Source: Heterodera schachtii (Eukaryota; Nematoda; Chromadorea; Rhabditida; Heteroderidae). From it: DNA of 64,000 nt. The position numbers and the translations under genes are program-made. Positions 24,214 through 33,137 of this stretch are shown here, piece after piece. The stretch spans positions 976,782 through 1,040,781 of the forward strand of contig SIJG01000005.1 in assembly GCA_023374025.1 (NCBI GenBank), in the 5' to 3' direction. The notes under the pieces are model-generated. The model searched no databases. It worked only from the letters and a program-made list of their open reading frames with translations, and was not told where the DNA came from. Position 1 is the first letter of the stretch. Every line of letters starts with the position of its first letter.

Positions 24214-24362
24214 ATCAAACTCACGCTGCGATTCGTCGTCATGGCATTTTTTGATTGTGCGGTCTGCTTCGTGGTATTTTTTGTGCATGGATGAGTTGGG
24301 CGTGACTCCAGCAACTGACCACTTTGAAATTGTCGGCCCATTCCATGGATTCTGCACAGCAA
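24139..24362. repeat. Inverted duplication of F-box-like coding sequence
   Basis: The block 24139-24210 and its inverse 24288-24362 are almost identical. The shared part includes AATTTCAAAGTGGTCAGTTG and GGAGTCACGCCCAACTCA. The left arm is the coding segment EWVDNFKVVSCW of the family, so gene sequence has been duplicated head-to-head with about 78 bp between the arms. Confidence 0.8.
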
Positions 24363-24393
24363 GAAAAGCTTACACTGACCAAAGCAAACTAAT

Positions 24394-25860
24394 ATGAATG
24401 GATTACGATGGAAAATTAAGCGATGTCAAATTGGGGAGACGGCGGCGGCGATTCAATGGGAGGGCGAAAATTGGGACGATTTGACTGTCGACTTTTCGCT
24501 TACGATGCCAATGTTTGCATTGGGTGAGCAGCATCAACATTGGCATTATGTAGCTGGCTTTATTGTCCCGTTTGCCATCTTTCGGGAAGAAAATCTTTTA
24601 AATGTCGGGCCTTTTTTGATGTCGATGATCACAAAGCTGACGTCTATTCCACAACAATTCGAACATATAGAAAAATCAATCAATTCGCATTTTTAGTCTA
24701 ACATGGCTTGCATTACCTCTTTCTTGCAGTGTTCAAGTCCGGGATTCGAAAGGGAAAATTTTTGAAGGAATTGAGTAAATTTTTCAAATTTTTTAATTGA
24801 AATTTTCTTTAAAATTTCAAAAAGATTTTCTTAAAAATTTCGGTTCAAATTTTTTATAATTTTGCGGGTGAGGCGGGAAATGACTTGGCGTGGTGACGAG
24901 CTGCTCCCTGTGCATGTTCCCCCCCCCCCCCCCCCCCCCCCCCTTGATTGCCGCGGCATTGCAAATGTTAAAAAAAAATATTTTCCATCCAATTCAAATT
25001 GCACTTAATTTAGGCCATTGTGTTCACCAACGACGGGCCAAAGCAGCGAAAAGGGCGTGTAAACCCCGCGGAAGTGAATTACTGGATTTGAGAAATGGTC
25101 ATTTTGATTATGTATGGATAGAAAATGATCTGCTGATCTTTTTTGGTGCTTCTTTTTGCTCATTTTTTCATTTCTTTTTTCTCATCTCGACGCATCCCTT
25201 GGATATGTTTTACCAATTAAAACTGTCGAAAAATTCCATATACATATTTTTTATACCCGACATTTGTAGGTGCCAATAACATCTAGTGTGTGTCATTAAA
25301 ATAAGCGAATTTCCTGGCATTTCCGCCGCATTTGCCACTGGTTGAGACCCATTGAATATTTTGTCGAATTCACTTTTCGCCAATTTCCATGGAACTTTTG
25401 CCAAACAATGTGCTTCTGTAGCACAATGAAAAACTTAATATGGAATTAATAATTCTGATTAGACAAATAGGTTATTGGCTCTAAAAGCCTCAAACAATTC
25501 CCATGAAGTTCATATTTAACTTTGATAGGACCAAATTTCCTAAATTCCAACGGCACAATTTTTCTGGATAATGAATTAAATAAAAATTTTAAAGAGATTG
25601 TTCTATAATTAATTTGTGACAGCCTTTTAAAAGCTGTGTTACATAAGTTCGCCGCCCATATTAAATGTCCTTTTTGCCGCCATAATTAAAAAATCTCCTA
25701 AAAAATTTGCAATTAAATTCAAAAAAGCTAAATTGTGATACGATTGCTGAATTTGTTTGGAGTCTCCGATGGCTGATTATGTTTGAAGCTGGTGAGAATC
25801 TTGGCCACACTTATGCATCATTATTTATCTTAATATTAATTCGGCTTAATTTTGTTATTT
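24394..25860. other. Region with uncertain coding remnants
   Basis: An open frame (24394-24696, +) and a segment after an acceptor-like TTTAG at about 25012 (+, reading VFTNDGPKQRKGRVNPAEV before a stop) have gene-like codon use. So does a minus-strand segment at 25280-25410 (KLAKSEFDKIFNGSQPVAN). None can be joined into a model and no family is recognised. A run of 25 C lies at 24919-24943. Confidence 0.35.
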
Positions 25861-25869
25861 TGTCATTTT

Positions 25870-26830
25870 ATACCCCTAAATTTGAGAGGTTTTTAGTGCC
25901 TATTTTTGGGTTTTTTAGAACCTAAAGTCTACTTTTTGGCAGTTTTTAGAGCCTGCAAATATTTTTCATTGCATTTTTGTTAAAAGATTTATGAATTTTA
26001 TATGAAAAAATTTAAAAATCGCGAAATAAAGGCGAAAATAGGGGCGAACTTATTTTAGGAGCGAATATCCAAAATAAGGATTCCTAGGATCGAATAGGGG
26101 CGTTAAAACACAAAATTTCGAATAAAAATTTTTATACAATCAGGTGCAAAAGTATACGGGCAAAGGGTGGGTGGTGAGAAAATACCTATTTTCTCAGAAT
26201 TGAACGTATCTTTTAAAAAACTGAGCATATCAAAAGAAACTCCTAACGAATGTCTAAACATCACCCTATAACTAAGTCTGTACGATTAAACATTACCCAA
26301 TTCAGACGGGTCGAACCAACCAACCCCCGTTTTAAGTGGTGCAAAAGTATACGGGCAAAACATTTATCCTACAGTAACCCAATTTTACGTTGAGAAAAAA
26401 ATCTGAAAAAATTCCTGCTAAGCTAACTTTTGATACTGATCAAAAAAGTCTTTTACACCAACTTGATCAGATCACTTCTTCATGATGATCTGGAAAGTCA
26501 AAAATGGCTTGAAATCTGGGAAATTTTCGAAAAAAATCCTAGGGGGTTAGGAAAAATTTTCTGGAAAATTTGGGTAGGCCTATCAGAAAGAGGACAAAAT
26601 TCTCTACCGAATTCAGTTGAGTTACTGTAGGATAAATGTTTTGCCCGTATACTTTTGCACCACTTAAAACGGAGGTTGGTTGGTTCGACCCGTCTGAATT
26701 GGGTAATGTTTAATCGTAGACTTAGTTAAGGGTGATGTTTAGACATTCGTTAGGAGTTTCTTTTGAATGTAGGATTTAGGTCCTAAAAAAGCCCGAAAAT
26801 AGGCACTAAAAAACCCTCAAATTTAGGGTC
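25870..26830. mobile_element. Nested TIR element containing a deleted Tc1-like copy
   Basis: The outer ends, near TACCCCTAAATTTGAG and its inverse CTCAAATTTAGGGTCTA, enclose GTGCCTATTTTTGGG and its inverse. Inside, 26137-26766 is a copy of the 22180-23331 element, with the same left end CAATCAGGTGCAAAAGTA after TA. It has a large internal deletion and has lost about the last 80 bp of its right end. Confidence 0.65.
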
Positions 26831-27275
26831 TATTCAAAAAAGTAACAGCATTAAGCTAATCAGTGTTGAGATACATAATTGTTTTTATTACATTTTTGTG
26901 GGTCCGTTTCGTTTCATTGTTTTTATATACATAAATAAAAACTTTTTGCACGAAATTTTTGGGAAATGCACAAAATAGCGCGGTCAATCATTAATTGTTT
27001 CTGCAATGGCTATAAAGTCGTAAATTTTCGACATTTTTTCAATTTTTCTACATGTCCGGGCTGCAAAAGTCGCGCCTTTCCCGCTTCCGGAAATTTTTTT
27101 TAACGCACTACTTTCGGTACTTATGTACTTTACAGACCATAAAAATAAAAATTGTTTTTAAACTTTTTTAGTGGGTTTTCGTGGTCACTGATCACGAATC
27201 TTACATAAATTTCGATCAATTTCGAACTCCGGACCCGAATTCGAACAAAAGTCGAAAATTTATTTTTCACTAAAA

Positions 27276-27557
27276 TCAACCTTTATTGTCCCCAAATCTA
27301 TTCAAATGATTGAAATGGCTATGAATCACTACTTTAAATTTTCTGACCTTGGTAAACTTGGTGGCTTTGAGTTGATTGTCGGTGCATTGACATCGCATTT
27401 CATGCACAAATATGCCATATTTTCGCGCACTTTTCAATTTTGATTCGACCATTTTGTTAAAGGGATTTGAATCGGAATGGATGGACCGTCTGAAAACTAA
27501 AAAAAGCATGCAGTTAATGCCGAATATATTAAAGTGAGAAAATGGGTTCCTATGCAT
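27276..27557 (-). pseudogene. Truncated copy of the 29295 membrane-protein gene
   Basis: On the minus strand, after TTTTCAG, the frame reads NPFNKMVESKLK, then ARKYGIFVHEMRCQCTDNQL, closely matching exon 1 of the gene at 29295. A donor (AAG|GTCAGA) follows, but the later membrane-spanning exons are absent. It is either an incomplete duplicate or a pseudogene. Confidence 0.6.
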
Positions 27558-27879
27558 ACTGTATTATATTTGCAAATACATACTGTACCTTCCTTTAAAT
27601 AAATGTACTTATGTTGACTCTGAAGCATCTGTTTACACTCCAATTGACTTTTAGGCGTTCAATCAATGACCATCCTCAGTTTCTTAGGCCACAGCTTTTT
27701 CTTTCTTGGTGAATGTCAACATTACTTGGTTACGGCTTTTTTAGTGTATTCATAATTTTTTACCTCTTGCCGTATGCCAGAAATTAGTGATCAAAAACTT
27801 TATAGATTTTTATAGTTTTCGTTGGCATTGACCATGTAATCAAACAAGCTATGGCTAACTTGTATTGGCCAGGATGACG

Positions 27880-28020
27880 TCCGTCCTTTTTTCGTCGACG
27901 GCGGCTTGGTGGCCATGAGTTTTTTGGCGGGGCATTGACATCACTTCTCCCGCATAAATATGCCGTGTTTTCGCGCATTTTTCAAATTTGCTTCGACCAT
28001 TTTATTTGAAGGGATTCGGA
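27880..28020 (-). pseudogene. Second truncated copy of the same exon
   Basis: The minus strand reads KMVEANLKNARKHGIF, then loses the frame and the Cys-rich end seen in the other copies. It is more degraded than the copy at 27276. Confidence 0.5.
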
Positions 28021-28492
28021 ACGATGAACGATGAACCTTATGCACACCGAGTCAAAAAACGAGACATGTGTCAATAAAGAGAGAATGCAGAGAAAAAAAC
28101 GTCTCTCATTTTGGCGTACTATTTCTTTGTCTCTGTTAATAGAGAAAAACTGAATTCACTTCATCCTGTTTAACTTTTTTTCTACTTGTTAAATCAACTT
28201 AAAATTTTGAATACCGATAGAGAAAAAAATTTTACATCGATTTCTCTGTTTGTTTTTATAGCTTAAATGTTGTTCTAAAAAGTTATTCAAAAAACAAATT
28301 TTCAAAGGCTCATATCTTTTTTCTAATTCATAAAATCGCTTAGCATTTGCTTAGAAAAAGCTTCTCACCATCAAGAGCTTTCGAATGATACCAAGATTGT
28401 CCAATTTGGTTGGCAAAAACTTTCAAAAATAATTCCCAAAAATCGTCGTTTTTTAATTTTTTTGACAAAAATAAATAAAAATATTCATGTTG

Positions 28493-28560
28493 CACAGCGG
28501 ACTCGAACCTCCTCCCTTTGTTCGTTTACTATCCTACAAAAACCACTGAGCCACACATGC
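28493..28560 (-). repeat. tRNA-like SINE fragment with A and B boxes
   Basis: On the minus strand TGGCTCAGTGG (A-box form) precedes GGTTCGAGTCC (B-box form) at tRNA-like spacing. The T-stem does not pair well, so a functional tRNA is unlikely. A lone B box (GGTTCGAGTCC) also occurs near 41503 (-) and 44627 (+). Confidence 0.45.
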
Positions 28561-29294
28561 ATTTTCTTTTTGAACTGGGAGCCAAAAATTGACTCGGTGT
28601 GTATGAAAGCTAAAAAATGAGTGCGCTTCAAATAAGCTGTGGCCGACGCCTAAGCTGAGGGGTAGTGACAAAATTTGTTCTGATTTTTTAAAATGATTCA
28701 TAAATTTTGAAATTTATGGCGAAATGATCAATGTCTTGTATAGAATTTTTTAAATTTGACGAAAAATTTGGAATTAAATGCTAATAACAATAGACAAACA
28801 ATTATTCTCAATTGCTAATCGAAAAAAGTGAATTACCTAAGGGTTTTCGAATTGTATTTTTTTCCAAATGTCATTTTTTGCTCTTTTCTTGCATTTATAT
28901 TTCTGAGACATTAAGCTTTCGTTTGGTACCAAGGAATGCGAGCATTTACCAAGTAAGAAAAGAGTTGTGGACTAAAAGACTGAGAATGATCATTGATTGG
29001 ACGCATAAACTGAACTTGAGACCTAAATTTTTGTTCTGTTGCAGAAAATAAAAGTGTCTATGGGACTCGTTTTTCGCAATAGAAGCCCGAATATTACTCA
29101 GATTTTCGCTACTTTATAATTTACCTAAAAACCGTCAAAATGGGTCGGGGTCACTTCGGCGCGGACCATTTCGGCGCCGCAAATTTTGAAATGCTATAAC
29201 TTTTTTATTTGTCAGTTAACTTTAGCTAATCTTAAAACCGCTCTTTTTTTAATTTCCAGGTCTATCAATTCTGGTTCAAATCCCTTTTAACAAA

Positions 29295-29952
29295 ATGGTC
29301 GAAGCAACCTTGGAGAATACGCGAAAATATGGCATATTTGTGCATGAAATGCGATGCCATTGCACCGACAACGAACTCAAAGCCACCAAATTAAGCAAAG
29401 TAAAAAATTTAAAAAAAAAAAAGATTTTATTTCAAAAATTGTTTTTTTCCCATTATTTCAGGTGAACATCAAATACACAGACGAATTCAGACGAAAGTGT
29501 TGCTGGTTTCTGTTAGCCATTTCCATCGTTGTAAGCTTCCATTTTCAATTTTAAAAAATCAAAAAAATTCTCCGTCTCCCCCCAGGCGTTGGTCGCGGTT
29601 TTTGTGTCGTGGATTATACGTTACTACACCAACAAAGAGGAACCATTCTTCTCTGTTACTTCTGAAGTGAATGGGGCTCTTTGGATCCTTGCAATGCTTT
29701 TGGGCATTGTTATAGTCGCATTATCACTAATGCTTTGCTGCCACAAATCAATTTTTGGTAAAATTTACCAAATTTGGACATTAAACATTTTTCAAAGTCC
29801 GATTTTTATTTACAGAATGCAAACAGACCGCACTTGAAGTGTTGCTCAACTGTGATTCATGTGGCCATAATGTGCACAAAACTTACGAATGCTTCAGTAC
29901 GGCATTGAATTTTTGTTTTGGACTTAATTGGATTTTGAAACCTAAGAATTAA
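29295..29952 (+). CDS. Small two-pass membrane protein, Cys-rich C-terminus, 160 residues
   Basis: Four exons keep frame over 483 nt: 29295-29399, 29462-29530, 29586-29757 and 29816-29952 (phases 0, 0, 1), with good GT/AG borders. The N-terminus has a CHC motif (EMRCHCTDNEL). Two hydrophobic segments follow: CCWFLLAISIVALVAVFVSW, and ALWILAMLLGIVIVALSLML, which ends in CC. After these comes a Cys/His-containing tail (LNCDSCGHNVHK, then ECF). This suggests a small tetraspan-like or two-pass membrane protein with both ends on the same side. I do not recognise the family. Two truncated copies lie 1-2 kb upstream on the other strand. The gene is bracketed by a direct repeat (GTGTCTATGGGACTCGT at about 29051 and 30112), which suggests segmental duplication. 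Confidence 0.75.
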
Positions 29953-30194
29953 TTATTATTTTTGGTACTGAAATGTCTATATTCACCCGGACTCCGTTCT
30001 CCCTGTGCTTAGATTGCGTCGGTTCGACTCTCTTTGATTTTTAGACTTGACTCACTATGAGCTTTCAAGTGTTATAGGACGCCTAATAAACGTGGGAAGT
30101 GTCAAAGTGTCTATGGGACTCGTATTCCGCAATAGAACCCCGAATATTAATTATTCCGATTTACTACTTTATCATCTTTCTCTTTTAAGTGCAC

Positions 30195-31008
30195 GGTTCT
30201 TTTCTGTTTTGTGACCCCCCCTGAAATTTTCAAATAATAAGTCTTTTCTAGGGTAATTTGTGGCGCTGATCACGAATATGACCTTTATTTTGCAAAATTC
30301 CGATTCCCGAACCCGAACTCGAACAAAAATTTACCTTATAAATTATAAAGAAAACATATTTTTAGGGGTTTTCGAGGTCGCTGAAGACGGATATGACATC
30401 CATTTGACCTATATAAAACTCTAACACGAACAAAAAATGCATTTTTGGTAATAATAGGGATGGTACCTCATTTTTTCGAAAAAGAATTTTTTTCAGTACC
30501 GAAAAAATAATAAACGGGAAATAACAATTTAAAAGCAAAATTCGCAAAAGGGAGCATGCGAAGACGGAGCAAGTAACGCGCGGACTTCTTCCGTAGCCCG
30601 TAGTCTCGCCCCACCTACTGGCCGCCGTAGTCGAGTGTGCGGCGGTTTTTTAGCGCAATAAGCTAAATTCAATCTTTTATATTTGACGAGCTTTCAAATG
30701 ATACCAATTCTGTTCAAAAATAAAAAAAAATAATTTGACTGATTTTTAAGCTAATTTTCGTTGATTAAACCGGTTAAATAAACAGTTTAATTTTCCAAAA
30801 TGGGTGTCATATCCGTCTTCAGCGACCTCGAAAACCTCTAAAAATATGTTTTCGTTGTAATTTATAAGGTAAATTTTTGTTCGAATTCGGGTTCGGGAAT
30901 CGGAATTTTGAAAAATAAAGGTCATATTCGTGATCAGCGCCACAAATTACCCTAGAAAAGACTTTTTATTTGTAAATTTCAGGGGGGGTCACAAAACAGA
31001 AAAGTACC
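30195..31008. mobile_element. Foldback element, copy 3, 814 bp, 8-bp target duplication
   Basis: Ends GGTTCTTTTCTGTTTTGTGACC and the inverse of GGTACTTTTCTG, with perfect duplication AAGTGCAC (30187-30194 and 31009-31016). The arms are about 220 bp. The GC-rich core (30540-30660) lacks the central hairpin present in the 10-kb copies, so this is a deletion derivative. Confidence 0.83.
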
Positions 31009-31011
31009 AAG

Positions 31012-31238
31012 TGCACTCCTACAATGGTAACAATTGTCATTATTATTACAATCAAACGGACAATCCATGGGGACGGTACACGGCGGAAAATGTCACAAGA
31101 ACGGTGATGAAGAAGCCGAGGGCCATGATCACTTTTGAGGCGGTGGAGCGCGAATTCAAAGAGATGAGCGGTGACCAAAAGAACAATTTCACGACCAGCT
31201 CGGCATGGATCAGCGATTTGATAAGTCGCCTTGTTTAA
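31012..31238 (+). CDS. Terminal coding exon, unrecognised protein
   Basis: The exon begins after AAG at 31009-31011 and reads HSYNGNNCHYYYNQTDNPWG, then ends FTTSSAWISDLISRLV and TAA. Codon use and GC content are gene-like. A foldback element has inserted exactly at the acceptor: the pyrimidine tract TTTCTCTTTTAAG is now upstream of the element and the exon follows the second copy of the duplicated AAGTGCAC. Upstream exons are not identified. The C-terminus resembles the remnants ending at 33086 and, more weakly, at 40941. The 3' flank 31258-31310 (TACTGTATTATATTT, then ACATACTGTACTTTC) is also found at 27550-27600 and inverted at 33020-33070. Confidence 0.6.
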
Positions 31239-31772
31239 GCCAAAATGTCAAATGCCATTGCTATGTATACTGTATTATATTTCTGCAAATACATACTGTA
31301 CTTTCGTTTAATAAATGATATTTATGTGTGTTGGCTTTAGTAGTTTACGCGTCCAATTGACTTTTATGCGTTGAATCAGTGGTGAGCTTCCTCAGTTTAT
31401 TAAACATTAAGTGGAATTTATCATCAGCAAATTTGAAAATTAGGGGTTCGTATTCAAACACCGACAAATTTTCGGAAATATGCAGAAAAAAGGAAAAAAA
31501 GTAGGGTATTGGGAATATGTTACCCCACAAAAATTGGAATTTCTATTACAAAATGATGCAATCCCTGGACACATATGGCGTAAAAAAAAGTCGCCGCGAT
31601 ACGCGAATTGTGGTCGCTTTCCACCCCATCCATTCCTTGGAATTCCGTGTTTAATTTGCGTTTTTTTAAATGGGATGGCCTTTAAATTTAATTTTTTTTT
31701 TGGATTTCAAAAATTGTTGCTGATCAAAATCACAGCACCTGCTGCTGTTATTGTTGTTTTGTTGCTGATGAC

Positions 31773-32348
31773 TAGAGCTCGACTTTTGAGGCATATGCCT
31801 TTTTTTCTGCGCACTAGTTCCGACATATTAAGCATAAAAAACACTTTCCACTTGGTTTGATGCTTCTACGTTGACTTTTATTATGCCTTTTTTTTGGCAT
31901 TTTGCCATTTTGGTGCCTTTTTTGGCGTTTTTTTTCCGGGAAAATCCATTAAAAATTCAATAAAATCGGGAAATACACCCCTAAGAAATGACCCGAAAAA
32001 TTTCAGAAATACACTTCTATGAATTGCAAAAATTTTTTTCAAAAATACACTCCTAAGAAATGAAAAATTTGTCAAAAATTCATTTCCAAAAGAATATTTT
32101 TTTTTCTTGATAAAAATTCTAGGTTTGAATTTTTCCTTATTCTAAAAAGCTATAAAATATCTTAATAATCATTTAATGGCCAAAAATGAATTTTTGGATT
32201 AGGTTTTACGTGGTTTTTCCCTAAAAATCCTTAATAAAAAAATTTTTAAATACCTTTTTTCATGCCTTTTTGGGATTTTCAAGTTTTATTTTGGTGCCTA
32301 TTAATGTGCCTTTTTGGCGATTTTTGGTGCCTTTTTAGTCGTGCTCTA
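31773..32348. mobile_element. hAT-type MITE, 576 bp
   Basis: Ends TAGAGCTCGACTTTTGAGGC and the inverse of TAGAGCACGACTAAAAAGGC, with 8-bp flanks CTGATGAC and CTGATAAC (one mismatch). The interior is low-complexity (TTTTTGGTGCCTTTTT type). Confidence 0.75.
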
Positions 32349-33085
32349 CTGATAACAGAAGCCATCGTTGAGAAGCAATGCGACGATGAGAAGAAGAAAA
32401 AGCAACAGAGAATTATTATTGTTGGAAGCCATGGCAAAAAAAAATAGGACGAAAAATTGGAATTATTTATGTCGAATTTGAAAAAAAAATGATAGAAAAA
32501 AATGAATGCGAAAAGTTAAGAAAATAACTCAACTAAATAGGTAACGAATGGTCAGTAGTAGAAAAAGAGAAAAATTGAAGGAGTACGACCAACTCTTTCT
32601 TATCAATCCGAAGGAAAAGAAAGCAAATTTTATTGGACAGCGCAAATCCAAATTTAGTAACCAATTTGAACAGATAGTTCAGCTTCTGACCTAATAGCCT
32701 TGTGAATTATTATTTTTGTTTCCAAATTTCCAATTTGCTTTACCAAAAGCTCAGAATATTTTAGTATAAAAATGCATTTTTTAAGAAGTTTCTTGAGAAA
32801 ATTTTAAACAATTGCAAAAATTTTAAAGTAAAAAAGCTAATACATCATTTTTGGATTCCCTCGCTTTAAATTTTGCTTTCCGATCCGCAAATTAGAAATT
32901 TCCGGGCTTTACCTAAATTATTACCTCAACATTTTTGAAAATGTCAAAAATAAACAATTGTGAATGATGGGTCCCGGACTATCAATCAAGGAAAACTTAA
33001 CAACACATTTATTTAAAGGAAGGTACAGTATGCATTTGAAGAAATATAATACAGTATACATAAGAATGGCATTTGACATTTTGGC
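32349..33085. other. Intergenic, no gene seen
   Basis: AT-rich sequence. Bases 33020-33070 are the inverted copy of the 3' flank of the exon at 31012. Confidence 0.5.
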
Positions 33086-33137
33086 TTAATCAAGGCGACT
33101 TATCAAATCGCTGATCCATGCCCAGCTGGTAGTGACG
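33086..33137 (-). pseudogene. C-terminal remnant of the 31012-type gene
   Basis: The minus strand reads TTSWAWISDLISRLD followed by TAA, matching the end of the exon at 31012-31238. Small insertions just upstream (TCACGTCACTACCAGCTG against TCACGACCAGCTC) shift the frame. The adjacent minisatellite frame hits a stop at 33164, so a continuous protein is not supported. Confidence 0.6.

Noticed and set aside
24919..24943. Run of 25 C as a possible functional tract
   Set aside because: Homopolymer with no accompanying feature; length may be unreliable.
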